NCBI RefSeq assembly: GCF_027744825.2
Contig: NC_071347.1
Span: forward strand, 16,851,001 to 16,915,000
Source of the DNA: Synchiropus splendidus
Taxonomy: Eukaryota > Chordata > Actinopteri > Syngnathiformes > Callionymidae
Reading direction: 5' to 3'
DNA length: 64,000 nt
Shown here one piece after another: positions 36,255 to 48,404 of this stretch (the first letter of the stretch is position 1; each line of letters begins with the position of its first letter). The translations under genes and the position numbers were made by a program. The notes under the pieces are model-generated. The model was not told where the DNA came from. It saw only the letters and a program-made list of their open reading frames with translations, and searched no databases.

Positions 36255-37149
36255 ACTGGCTCTCATTTAAAGGCATTTAGAGTGAATCACAAATACACAT
36301 TCCTCATACTTGATTTGCTCTGTTTAAAAAAAATAAAGAAAAGAAACAGTCATGAGAAGCACATTACGTTCTCAGGGAATGACTCTTCCGTAGCGAATTC
36401 AAAATTTTCATTTCAGTGAAGCCGTGGAGAGTGATACGATCTCCGAGCCATCAGATTAAATCAGCGAAAATTCAGTTTTGCTCGACTCAAGTAATTGTGT
36501 TTTCATCATCATTATATTTTATTTGCTGAAAGAACTTAAAAGTGTCTTTGAAGTCATTGTCGGGACTTGAAATTCTGGACTCAGAACTCCTCATTTATTT
36601 TAATGTGGATTCCTGGGCCTGTTAACCAAACAAGAGCTGTGTAACGCTCATGCTGGTTATGAGGCTTTATGACTGCGCTGAGAGGCTCGGAGGGAGGTAC
36701 CGCTGATGGATAGTGGTCAGCAGGCGCTACTGGGCAGAAGTCAGCGGGACGTCCTCTGGGAAGCCAGATGTAATGCTATAACGCAGATAAGCCTTTTGAA
36801 GACGGAGGCTGTGACCAGGCTGGATCGACTGGGTTGATGTGGAACAGACGCCAAGATGAGCTTTGTGTCTGGTGCAATATTCTCTTGTGCCATATTCACG
36901 CGGGTCATTTGACAACCGTTGTCAGGGAAATGCACTTGGTCTTCTGTGGCTCTAACTACAGACTTTTGACTAAGTCCATCAAGGTAGAACAATGTTGGGA
37001 CGAATGTGTGAATATCTGTGTCAGACGCAAAAAATTTGAATGGACATATCCTCTGCTAAGGGTTTTGTAAATGATGCCCCAGGCATCCGACTTTGTGTCC
37101 AGTGATGTCGACACATAAATAGTCTCAAAGTTAACACCAAAAAGTGAAT

Positions 37150-37373
37150 TGGATGTGTAAACTGTGAACAGCAGAACTTTGTTACAGGAAGGAAACAACA
37201 CTACAGAATGAATATTTGTTTCAGTGCATGTCACCTCACCTGTACTTATAAATGTTACATGTTTGGAAATAGAAAAGTAGCGATGTATGTTTCAAATTTC
37301 AGTGAACATTAAAGTGCAACTTTGTTCAGGAATTTTTAGGAGTGTGATCCCATCTACTGCCAGCTCTACTGTG
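37150..37373 (+). repeat. Local duplication units C-B-D, copy 2
   Basis: It shares CAGGAAGGAAACAACACTAC, GTTTGGAAATAGAAAAGTAG and CATCTACTGCCAGCTCTACT with 36018-36216, in the same order and orientation. It is the oldest-looking copy of the mosaic by substitution level. No A unit precedes it. Confidence 0.85.
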
Positions 37374-37374
37374 G

Positions 37375-40055
37375 GATCTGCTGCCATTCAAAACAGAGAA
37401 GAAGCTGCCTGTCTCTGCATGCTGAAACCTCAGATCATAATTCTGTCAGCTATTTCATCATATGTACATTACCAACACATAATGCAGTCATTAGTCATTG
37501 TTAAGTACCAATATCTTCTCGATTGGCGCGACTATAAGCAGTAATAACACCGTTATTACTGGTAATAGACTGCAAATGATTTCATTAATGGCTAGTAGGT
37601 GTCCCCTGAGCCAAAGTGCTGCCAGGACAAAACAGCTGTGCCGTGGAGCATTTCATGTATTTTGATGTCCGAGGCAACTTGTGGCCTGAAGCAGGAGCAA
37701 GATCCTTTCTTTGAAACATGTTGGCCACTAAGAATCTCCAGGCTGTAGTTGAACCCTACTGTGTATTCTCACTAAAGGTGACAATGCTGCTCAAGCAGTG
37801 GGCGAATCATCTTGCCCCCGCCTCTTAAGTGGTCAGCTGGGGGGTGTCTGGAGTTAGTGGATTGTCATCATGGCGGATAGTGGTGGCAGGAGTGTAGCAC
37901 TTTATCAACTGCAAAAAAAACTTGCATGTCGCTCTCTCAGGGTCCACAACAACTGTCAGCTTAGTGAGTTGTGAGTTCCAGCAAATGCTACAGTCAGCTT
38001 CTCTTTTATGTCACATCCTCATCATCGACAGAGTTTCCGACTCTTCATACGTCACTGTAAAATCTGGGCAGTGAGTGGCTAATGTGCTGCGATTTCTCAG
38101 CTGCAGTGATGCGTCAAATGTCACCTGCAATGTGTCACCTGCAATGTGTCACTTGATGTGGCGCTGGAGGTGCGACCCACTCGCTCCAGAGTAACATCCC
38201 CTGCTCCCATTTTGAAGTCGCTGGGTGTGGTCAGAGAGGATGCACAACACAGGTCTGACTTGCAGAAGAGCAGTCACGGCTCTACATTGACTTTACATGT
38301 GTATCAGTCGTAGTGAATGTGCAGTTTGATATACAATGTAATGGCCTTCAAGATGCTGAGTAACTATTGCGCAACATTAAACTGTTCAGACCTGAGCTTA
38401 TCATGAGTTTTATGTTTCGCAGTTTGGAATAGGAATCACCTAGAAGGAGTGATAACTGAACTTTGACCTTGAGGGAAAAATTGAAGAATCACTTGATCAA
38501 CATAAAACAATAGCCAACCTCAAGTCCAACGTTTCTGGCCAAACACTGTTCCTCTCAAATATGAGGAGTCAAGGATCAGGACAGTTATGATCCAGCACCT
38601 CACGTGTAAAGAGTGCTTGTCTCTTCATGTAGCCTTTACAATTTCAAGCATGCATTCATACGTGACCTTGACATGCAGCCACACACGTCACTGCGAGGTT
38701 ACATGCAGCTACTACTCAGGTGCTGTCACCTTAAATAGTAAATTTCCAAAGGTTAAACTTCTCAAGATTGATTGATCCCTGTTTTCAAGCGTTCGCTGAA
38801 GTAGTTTGTCAACAAAGAGAGAAGCCCAGAAAATGTGCCACATTTGGAAAGTATACAAAGGGAGAAATAGGGCCTAAAATAAAATAAAATTAAAAAAAAA
38901 AACTTGTTGACTGCTTAAATTCAATGACAGACACCCAATGTTAAGGAAGGAGCTGAGTGCATATCCTCTGGTCATTTCTCATTTTTTTGCTGAACAAAAA
39001 GTTGTGCTTGTAGCTGAACATTTTGAATATTATTCACCCGTTCTCTTCTCATTACCGTCACTTCAGCTTTTGGCTATTAGCGCGTTCAATGTCATCATGA
39101 TTGTCTAACCTAGGAGTGAAAATTCAGAACTCCCAGCTCAGATCGTCTCCGAAGCCAAACCGCTCGGAAAATGACGGCGCGCGCCACAGAAAACAAAGAC
39201 TATCAAATGGAAATACACTTTCTTGTTTTCCTTTTCATGTGAATTTTTGCTGTCTGTTCCTGCTCTCCTCCATTGCTTCCATGCTGTTTAGTTTCTGAAC
39301 AAGTTTCTGGCACCGGCCTTCTCTCTGACTGGAACCGATGTTGTGCTTGGAATGTAGCGCTATTGTTCTGGTGCAACTGCAGCGACGGCTTGTGCGAGTA
39401 CATTCAGCGGTTTTGGTGCGAGGGACTCCTCTTCTCTTCCCTGTTTGGCTTCTTCTTCTAGTGATTAGGATGAAAAGGCCCACGTAGCATCCAGCCCACC
39501 CGGGCTGTGTGTATGTGTGTGCAGGCAGCTCGCTCCAGACTATGCATCGTGCCATGTGTGGGTGTGGATGGGCTGCCTGAGTAAACAGCTCCTCGCCAAA
39601 TCACAGTGTACTGTATGGTCAGGAACTCAAGGTCAGTTGACTCTTTGATCATCGACCTATCTGGGGTGCAGATGTTCATGGAAATTGGACCACATTTCTC
39701 CTCTTTAAAGGACTCGGATGCTAAGAATACACCCCAATACACAGCACAGATGATTAAAGGCCAGAACCCCCAAAAAATAGTTTCTCAAGTATTGCTCTAC
39801 ATGTGAAAGGTTGGAAATTTACATTGTTTTCCATGCATACACATTAAAATGTAAGATAAACTCGTAGAAATAATATAATCTTATGTAGGGTTTAGCTGTT
39901 GCAGTGCTTTCTGGAACCATAGTTTGAGTGTGAGGTTGTTTTTAAGTTCCATTAATAATAGACATGATGTAGCTACTGTGTATTGAGAGGCATTTATAGG
40001 ATCTAGAATTTTTCTTTTATTTTTATTTTATGTTTTTTATTTAAATACATTTTTA
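37375..40055. other. No gene recognised; short tandem repeat at 38.12 kb
   Basis: At about 38118-38152 a 14-bp unit (TGTCACCTGCAATG) is repeated about two and a half times. The overlapping frames at 39203-39742 on both strands show no domain. Nothing else is recognised. Confidence 0.5.
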
Positions 40056-40634
40056 AATAGTCTTTTGTAGGAGTGAATGTAGAGTGTCTGCTGCAGGTGC
40101 GCTGTTCCTCTATGTGTGTGGCCGCTGCATGTGGGAGGGGTTGCCGAGTGAGTGAGGTCTCTCCAGAAGTGAAGAGGTGCCCGGTGCGTGTCCAGCTCTG
40201 AATGTGCGCTTCTGTGCAGTTTGGCTGTGACAAAGTCATAAACCAAGTCACGCTCTGTCCCAGACTCGCCTCATCCCTGTCCCAGCTCCAGCCCACAACA
40301 GGACATCAAACCCTAGAGTGGAGGTGTGGAGAGCGAGCACCTCCCCTGTGACACTCTACCACGGTCCAGTGTGGAGACAGGAAAGGTTTTACACCTCAAT
40401 ATGAAGAACAAACAGTCAGTAAATGTAGCTAACGGGACACGTCTGCATACAGAGGCTGCGTTATACACAATAACAAAGCGCGTCGTGGGTCAGCTGGTCG
40501 GTCCGCGTACGTTATGTTTTTTCCGGCTTTTTTTGGCATTTCAAGGGGAATTTTCGTTCGAAATCCGAAGCAACAAAATCTAGAAGTTTTTGTTCAAATT
40601 CCGAGATGCTGAAAAACCGAGGTACCACTATGTA
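40056..40634 (-). mobile_element. TA-type inverted-repeat element, copy 2 (one end lost)
   Basis: The interior matches copies 1 and 3 closely, for example the AGGAGTGAATGTAGAGTGTC and CCTCCCCTGTGACACTCTAC blocks, in the orientation opposite to copy 1. The right end reads CCGAGGTACCACTA, followed by two further TACCACT repeats. The left end lacks the expected TIR. At about 40056 the match stops in A/T-rich DNA, so that end was deleted or never inserted. It cannot be mobilised without a second TIR. Confidence 0.85.
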
Positions 40635-40685
40635 CCACTGTGGTACCACTAATGTTTCATTGTGTCCTGAGCCCAAATGGTTAAG

Positions 40686-40970
40686 ACACCTCAGAATCAG
40701 AATCTGCTTTATTGCCAAGGTCAGTGAGCAGTCAGTGCTTTGGAATAACGTGCAATAATGAACAAAAACATAAATATCATAATAATAATAACAATAATAA
40801 CAATAAATAACATTTAAAGTGAATCTAAATAAACAGTAACAATAGATGTAACTAATAAATCCACAGTCATCCACATTATTATAAATAATTTTGCATTTCA
40901 TATTATTCCTTGTTTGTGAAGAACGATTATGCTGTATAGATACGTAGTCATTTAGTGGCCACCCTGACGA
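40686..40970 (-). mobile_element. Probable LINE 3' tail
   Basis: TCAGAATCAGAATCTGCTTT followed by ATTGCCAAG is a 3' terminus common among fish LINE tails read on the minus strand (CTTGGCAATAAAG...). It is followed by A/T-rich ATAATAATAA runs. There is no ORF2 sequence. The assignment rests on the terminal motif alone. Confidence 0.5.
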
Positions 40971-40974
40971 AAAC

Positions 40975-41674
40975 ATTCTGGCTCCTCCTCCGCTGTGAAT
41001 GACTGCTGAAAAAGCCTACACAACACAGAATGTTACAATTTCACAATCAGAAGTCACTTTGGTGTTCCACAACAAATACTTGGTTTAATGTTCCTAATTC
41101 ACGACAAACATGTTTACAATTGAAAAGTCCATCGAAAACAATCCAACGCAACAATGCGCGTTCCTTCACGATGTCACTCAACTAACAGGATATTAAAATG
41201 TGGCTTTTTAGCTTCAGCCAAAGATCTGCAGCACATATTATTAGAGGTGTTGGGTGAGAGTTCAGAGCGCGTCTGAACCTAAGATCCCTTTCGGCCCTTT
41301 TTCTCTAGATTTATGAGCATCAGATAAGATGGATTGCCATCTGTGGCCATGCTTTCTTTGCTCATTCAGTCAGCACTAAGTTGACCCGCTGCCAGAGCAT
41401 ACAATATTTTGCATTCCTCTATGTGTCTGGCAACAGTAAGTGAAGGGGAGAAATGTGGAGAGAAAGTATAAAATAAATATTTCAATGACTCATTCTCTCG
41501 TTAGAAGAATCTGTTTCTGCTTTGCGAAAAAAAAAGAACTTTATTTTCCCTTCTCTTTATATCTTGATTTTAATGTTTAAAGGTGAACAGTTGCGGCACT
41601 GGATTTAGAGTTCAAATTAAGTTACGGGCAAGGCCTTGGTTCCCTCACTGCTGCGTGTCGATATTGTCAAAAAT
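40975..41674. other. No gene recognised
   Basis: Short frames only. An A-run occurs at about 41526-41534. No repeat is recognised. Confidence 0.45.
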
Positions 41675-41682
41675 GTCACAAA

Positions 41683-42847
41683 TAAGTAATAATTGGTTGA
41701 CATCATCTATGTGTCAACTACAAAAATTTGTTGACGTCGATGCGTGGATTTGTCGATGCGTCATGCTGCTGTTGGTGGTGATCGCGGATACAAGCGGCTG
41801 AGATGAGTTTCCTCCGCAGGGTGGCTGGGTGCACCCTTAGAGATAGGGTGAGGAGTTCGGTCATCCGGGAGGAGCTCGGGGTGGAGCCGCTGCTCCTCCA
41901 CATTGAGAGGAACCAGCTGAGGTGGCTCGGGCATCTGATCCGGATGCCCCCTGGACGCCTCCCTGGGGAGATGTTCCGGGCATGTCCTACTGTGAGGAGA
42001 CCCCGGGGAAGACCCAGGACTCGCTGGAGAGATTCTGTCTCCGGTCTGGCCTGGGAACGCCTCAGGATCGCCCGGGAAGAGCTGGAGGAGGTTTGTGTGG
42101 ATCGGGAAGTTTGGGCTTCCTTGCTCTGAATGCTGCCTCCGCGACCCGACCGCGGATAAGCGGCAGAAGAAGGTGAAGATGAGAAAATTTGAGTTGAGGT
42201 CCGACTCCAACTGGCCATTGTCGCTGCGCGCCCCAGGCTCCACGTCACCGCCTCCGACTGACCGCCTCAGTCACAGAGAAGTTCGAGCGGCGGCGGGTTG
42301 TAGTGTTCAAACCATTCGACACCATGGTAGAATGATGAAAGAGTGTGACGCCACACACTCTCGAGCTAACAGCTAGCATGTTGGTTAGCACCGGGCTAAC
42401 TGCTTGTACGTTGGAGATGTATTGAAGTGTCCTCAGTGTCTCTCTCCTCCACCTAATAATAACCAGAACTGAACTAGGGAGCGACACTGAACACATTGTT
42501 TTAGATCATTATTCAAATGAGACCTTTTGATGTGGATGTTGATCAGACATTTTATATGGGATACATATATGAATATTGATGATTTTAAAGTCTTCTCAAG
42601 GACCAATAAAGACCTGAGTTTTATTGTGGTGGAGCTCTCTGTCAACTGTTTTATGCTTCGTGCTTCACAGGGTCAATACATGTTCCTGGATTGTGTGTCA
42701 TTATTTTAATGTACTTGTTTAATAAAGTATGGTGTCGGAGTATCACAGTGAGATGAAATAAGCAACTCTAGGTTAAACAGAAATTCAAAATAGCTAATTA
42801 TAGATAACTAATAGATTAGTCGACAACGAAAATAAGTTGCAGCCCTA
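41683..42847. mobile_element. hAT DNA transposon (non-autonomous) with 8-bp target duplication and LINE insertion
   Basis: The right end reads GTTGCAGCCCTA, the classic hAT terminus (TAGGGCTGCAAC on the other strand). Directly outside it is GTCACAAA (42848-42855), and the same eight bases lie directly before the left end (41675-41682). This is the 8-bp duplication expected of hAT insertion. The left terminus runs TAAGTAATAATTGGTTGACA, consistent with loss of about eight bases from a TAGGGCTGCAAC-type end. The interior (TTTGTTGACGTCGATGCG) is familiar from this fish family. A LINE fragment (about 41785-42165) was inserted later. No transposase is recognisable. Confidence 0.85.
41785..42165 (+). 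pseudogene. LINE ORF2 C-terminal fragment
   Basis: Frame 41803-42129 reads MSFLRRVAGCTLRDRVRSSV, then a region with GVEPLLLHIERNQLRWLGHL, IRMPPGRLPGE, then RGRPRTRWRD and EEVCVDREVWASLL. This is the well-known C-terminal tail of a fish non-LTR retrotransposon family. The RWLGHL.RMPPGRLPGE block and the RGRPRTRWRD basic patch are diagnostic. It then runs into CGCGACCCGACCGCGGATAA, the usual 3' UTR. Catalytic domains are absent, so it is 5'-truncated. It lies inside the hAT element and is younger than it. The long opposite-strand frames (41718-42248) are shadows. Confidence 0.8.
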
Positions 42848-42856
42848 GTCACAAAT

Positions 42857-45300
42857 GAGGGACTGAATGGAAGGTCTGAAGAAGCCTCCTGCCTTCGGGC
42901 CTTATTCCATTCTGTGTGAGCTCCACCAGTGGCTACTTGTCCCCACACAGGCTGGTGAATGCTCTCCATCTCTTATGTTCTCCACTTTGTTGCCATCACT
43001 GATGCTGCCCACTAGTGGCCACCTCACCTTTGCTCGAACATCCTGAGGAGCCCCTTCATACCCATTAATTCAACCCCAGGACTGGCCACCTCCAGTAAGG
43101 ATGTCCTCAACAAAAATCTCTGAATTGCAGCATCAGCTTGAGATTGAAATGTTCTGCTGTGGTTTGGTTGCGGCTTATTAATGAAAAGGCAGGTTTAGAA
43201 GTCCTGTAACTATAAGTGCGAAGCAGCAGTCCGTAAGCAACTGGATGATATAATTGTGTCTTGTGCAGGGAGGAGGGAGAGGACAGAGTAAATAAGGGCC
43301 TCTAATGACTCCTGAGACTCTCAGGAGACCACTGGAGGACACACACACACACACACACCCGCGCGCTCACACACCTTTGAATTTACGCTATCGCAACTCC
43401 AAATAACCCAGGGCCGACTCCGCGGTGCACAAATGCATACGCACGGCCTTGCAGTTGTCTGAACCCGCATGTTTATCTAACATCTTAAAGCATTTATCTC
43501 GTGCATGTGGAACCACTTGGGGACAGTTTGGATTGATATCAGTTGATGTGAGTCACTGTTACTGTTGGAGAAAGGATGTAAACGGATTCCATTCTCCTGG
43601 TCCTGCAGGTTCATTCTTGTTTCAAAATCTTCATATTTTATTTTGTCAGTTCGAGGCTGAATAGCATTACATTTGAAAGAATTCAAAACCTGTGGGGTGT
43701 GTTTAGATGATGTCATTGAACTCATTGTGTTTGGAACTTTTTTGTTGTTATAAACATGATAATGGTGGGCACGCTAGCGACGACTGGCGAGTGCTTTTCG
43801 GGGAGATCTGGTTCTCTTGAGCTGGTGTGACTCCTGCGCTGCGATATGCCTGGCCGTGTCCTGAAAACTGGTTCCTGATGTGGTGCAAGTTGGTGGTGTG
43901 TGTGCATGTGTGTGAATGTCGCTCTGTTTGTCTTTGTCAAAGGAAGTTTCATTCTTTAATGTTATGTATAGCACATATTGTATTGTACAGCATATATGAC
44001 ATATTTTAACGGTGAAATATGAATGATTTAATGCCCTCAACATGTGTAATATAGCAACCACAATTCTTCAATTTCAATATAAATAGACCAAACTGCTATT
44101 GTGGAAAAATGGCAATGAAAAAACCTGAGCAACAAAATGACTCCCTACAAAGCTAAGTCGTGTCTTATCGTGCAGTACATCTACACCAAGCCATTTCCAT
44201 GAATAAACTTGAGATGTACAATAAGGTTTGGAGGCCCATTCCAGATTTGTAATCGCTTCCATTTCTAATGCACTTTCCACTGTCTGAATTAAGATTAATG
44301 CCTGAACTGTTTTTACTTGCTCCACAACAGTTTCATGAACTCTTCTCCCCAGTTTTTTTTTAAAACCCTGGCAGCTCTTTTATAACTCAAAGGCATTTGG
44401 TGTGTCTCTAAATCAAATCAAGCTTTATATCTCCATAAGCCCGACATTCCTCCTATGGCGGTGTTTCCATGCGGAATCAGCGGCATTACTTGCCACGACC
44501 AATCGGATTGATTGTCTTGAGCGAAAGCCATGAAAATTGTGAGGTGCAGGGTCAAAGAGGTTTTGTCTGCATTGGTTTTCACTTGACAGTTGCATCCTAA
44601 TGCTGAAGCTGGACTGCACTGATGTCCTTCAGTTTCCCTGTTGTCATTTTAGTTGCTAAAGGGACACACTTTGAAGTAAATGAGCTGTACACGACAAACT
44701 ATTTTCATTTAGATGCCAGAGTGCTACTCGTGTTAAAAGTAAGGTGGGAACAAAGTTTAAAATGAAATATATGTCCAGACATTTTGCTTATAACAGCTTA
44801 TTACACATGGATTGTTTGTAAATCCAGTATTTTTTGAGCAAGGTTGAAATGCATAGTTCACGTTCATGGAAAGATTTTTCCTCTGGTGGTGGGATCTTGT
44901 TCCCGACTAAGGGGAGTAGGCAGTGGATTGACATTGTCTTCCGTGAAGAAAGCCCCCAGTCTTATAACCACCAGGAGTGTAACAGCACAGGTAACCTACG
45001 GTTCAGTCTTTACCTTGTTTTCCAGCCCATGGTTTCAGCTTAGCTTTGGAATAGGAGCCATCTTAAACAACCCTGTGGTGACATTAAATTGTGGGGATGG
45101 GTTAGGACATACTCCTGTGGGGCAGTAAATGAGGCACCGCCGTCAACTGCAAAACTGAAAGCTGTGGTCCAAAAGGGTGGACTTTCCAGAGCAGGCTGCA
45201 CCGAACATTTTGTTCTTTTACTCTTTTGCTATTGCACCCCTAAACATCACTAACTTTACAGTCTTTATGGCAGTCCCTGGCCATCCTGGGAAGACTAAGA
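42857..45300. other. No gene recognised; (AC)n at 43.34 kb
   Basis: Overlapping frames on both strands (43425-44325) have no domain. The microsatellite is listed separately. Confidence 0.5.
43338..43374. repeat. (AC)n microsatellite
   Basis: An AC repeat interrupted by CCCGCGCGCT. Confidence 0.9.
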
Positions 45301-45905
45301 CTGTGTCCCATTTCTCAACCTAGCACTTGGTTTTACGCGTTCACATGTAAGTGTAGTGTGTCCCAATACTCCTCAGGCCGAGCGCACTCGCCGTTCAGTA
45401 CTTGAAATGATCCCTTCAAACCGAGGGAGCTCTGGAGCTGACTTGAAACCAAGTGGGAATATGAAGTGTGGATAGAGTTCCAGGATACCACAGTATTTAA
45501 AAACAATGTTGGATAGGACAACAGGGACATTTTCGTTATGAGGACTACTCTTCCGTTTGTTGACTTTCTCTCATATCGCACGTTAGCGACCCAAATGGTC
45601 TACTGTGTCCGGCAACATGAACAATACAACATGTATGTACAACAGTATGTTTTTGTTACCCCTAACAGATCTATCACCGCGACACAGCAGCGAAGCCGGC
45701 TTCGGCTCCGCCCATTTCTTCTCCGTTGGTTCAACAAAAACCAAGTAAGATTATCAGCGCTGATGCAAGAGGTTGCAAAAGCGTCTCCAACACTCGATGA
45801 ACCAGCCAATGACACGTTGTCTTTACGTGTAACGTCATAGCGGAGGGCACTCAAAACCAGGTTCTTGTATTAAATGCTAGTGTTTGGGTGAGTAATGGGA
45901 CACAG
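45301..45905. mobile_element. 605-bp inverted-repeat DNA transposon with CTGTGTCCCAT ends
   Basis: The left end CTGTGTCCCATTTCTCAACC and the right end (reverse complement) CTGTGTCCCATTACTCACCC are inverted repeats with two differences. Fish PIF/Harbinger-like and ISL2EU elements carry TGTGTCCCA-type ends, so I place it near those, as an inference. Immediate flanks (AGA before, CCT after) show no clear duplication. The frame at 45538-45840 (100 codons) contains a basic stretch, RSRLRLRPFLLRWFNKNQ, which could be a remnant of an element protein, but I recognise no domain. Confidence 0.7.
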
Positions 45906-47687
45906 CCTTTAACTCTCTGTTGTGCCGTGGAGGTTTCTGTGGAGAGTCAAGTCTGGGCCACTGTGTCCCGTCTGCTGCCCCCACAATACAAATTAGAAAA
46001 AGCAATACATGGATAAATGTGAGGAGTATTAGTTCATTTAATTTTGGATGAGATCTTGTTCCCAAACTAACTTCCAGTTTTTGATGAAATAGTCGCCATA
46101 ATAAAGTCAGTTTCCGATTGCAACAGTGTAGTATTGCAGCATGTGGTATACATTGTCGTAATGCAGTCACCGTTTAGTGCGCTTGGCAAAAAGCAGCTGA
46201 ATCTAGAATTGGCCATTATGAAATTGTCTCTTTAAAGGTCTTTTTTTGGCGTATATCTCCATTCTCGAGAAAGCCATTATCACTGATAGAGATGAACCGC
46301 AGTCGTCTGTCTTCCCTTCATTCTGAGCCAAAACATTTCCGTCCACCGTCTGAATGCCTTGCTTGTGGTACAGTTGGCCACTGGGACCTTATAGCTGGAA
46401 CCCTTGAAATTGGATTTATATTAAACATCCAAGTAAGATCTATTCAGGGTTTTTGTGAAGGCATTGTCTGAGTTGAACAAGGAACAGCTGGAAAGCGTTT
46501 CAATGCCTCAAACAATACTACACTATCTCCCTTCCACAAAATGTCCTTTATTAGCTTTTTGTAGGGAAAAAAAAGCAGTGCAGCATCTGTGTTAGCTTTT
46601 ACTTGTTTGTGATGTGAACCCCGTCATGACCTCAGCATGTTTAACAATAGAACAATATGATATCCTGGAGATCAGAGGTGAAAACGAAGAACAAACCCAC
46701 ATATTATCATAACATGTGGAAAGATGCCTTTAAGAACGTCATCTTGAGTTTGTGTTGTCAAACCAAATCATTTTAAATCTTTGAAATTTGGAAATACATT
46801 TTTGGAAAATATTTTTATTGACCATGTTATGACCTGCTTGAACGCAACCATTGTGCACAAACTGAGAGTTGTGGCTAATTTTAATAGTCAAATTTCAGCT
46901 GACTCGGAAAGTAAAGAAGTCAACATACTAGAGTACTGTACTTAAGTACATCCTCTGTGCGTTTATATTTCACAAGATGTTCATTTTTGGAGCTCACTTT
47001 CTACTTTCCTTCCCCCTGATACGAGAGCCAAACTTTCAGTCATTAAAAGCATAAATTCTATTTGTCCTGCATTTGATATATTGAACCTAAAACCGTACCA
47101 TTAGCTGAGTGCTCGTGTAAAATCTTAGAGGTGGAGTTATATAGGCAAAAATAAATATGTTAAAAATGAATTGAAAAACTGGGTCACAGATCCAGAGAGG
47201 AGGGGAGAATCTACTGTAGCCTGCCTTGTAAACATAAATTCCAAATCACATCATCTGTCCCTGGTGCCGACAACGCATTTTTCAAAGAGCACCGGCTGTG
47301 GTCCAGGCAGGCCTTATTCGGGGGAGAAAAGGCGTGGAGATGGATTAGTACCAGACAGAAGATAAGGCTCTCAACTAGCATCAGCAAACAAGAGATTTGT
47401 TAGTTTTGGCTGATATAAATTCCAGTTTACAAGTATCCTTCATATGCCAGTTCTCAATTTAATGGAAACTCCTGCAACGTTTTCTCAGTAAACAATGAGG
47501 TTTTATAAATAAAGTCTTTAGTGAGAAGCACTGCGATCTTATCAATTGCCATTTTTGAGTTGATTATTTATTGGCAGATCATACACATTTCTGCAAGGGG
47601 TTGAGAAACAAAGTTCTTATCAGAAGTGGTACGAGGAGGGAAGTCGTGGGCAGGTGATAGCTTGGGTGGTGCTCAGTATTTTTCAGT
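45906..47687. other. No gene recognised
   Basis: A/T-rich DNA with short frames only and no recognisable repeat. Confidence 0.5.
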
Positions 47688-47689
47688 TA

Positions 47690-48402
47690 CAGTGGTACCT
47701 CGGTTCTCGACCACAATCCGTTCCAGACGGCCGTTCGAGAAGGGATTTGTTTGAAATCTGAATCGATTTTTCCCATTACAATGAATGGAAAAAGAAATAA
47801 TGCGTTCCAAGCCTTAAAATAGGTTTTTGTAGGAGTGAATGTAGAGTGTCTGCTGCAGGTGCGCTGTTCCTCTATGTGTGTGGCCGCTGCATGTGGGAGG
47901 GGTTGCCGAGTGAGTGACGTCTCTCCAGAAGTGAAGAGGTGCCCGGTGCGTGTCCAGCTCTGAATGTGCGCTTCTGTGCAGTTTGGCTGTGACAAAGTCA
48001 TAAACCAAGTCACGCTCTGTCACAGACTCGCCTCATCCCTGTCCCAGCTCCAGCCCACAACAGGACATCAAACCCTGGAGTGGAGGTGTGGAGAGCGAGC
48101 ACCTCCCCTGTGACACTCTACCACGGTCCAGTGCGGAGACAGGAAAGGTTTTACACCTCAATATGAAGAAGAAACAGTCAGTAAATGTAGCTAACGGGAC
48201 ACGTCTGCATACAGAGGCTGCGTTATACACATTAACAAAGCGTGTCGTGGGTCAGCTGATCGGACCGCGCACGTTATGTTTTTTCCAGGGCGTTCGAGAT
48301 CTGGATTTTCGTTCGAAATCCAAAGCAAAAAACATCTTGAAATCTTTATTCGCATTCGGATTTGTTCGAATTCCAAGACATTTGAAAACCGAGGCACCAC
48401 TG
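47690..48402 (-). mobile_element. TA-type inverted-repeat element, copy 3 (complete)
   Basis: It begins CAGTGGTACCTCGGTTCTCG and ends CCGAGGCACCACTG, with TA on both sides (47688-47689 and 48403-48404). Its 713 bp align along the full length with copy 1 in the opposite orientation and with very few differences in the middle. The ends carry small length differences. One right-hand TIR base differs (GCACC for GTACC). Two complete ends and high similarity suggest recent activity of the family. Confidence 0.88.
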
Positions 48403-48404
48403 TA

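Noticed and set aside
41718..42248. 176- and 160-codon minus-strand frames
   Set aside because: They are antisense shadows of the LINE ORF2 fragment on the plus strand, whose motifs are clear.
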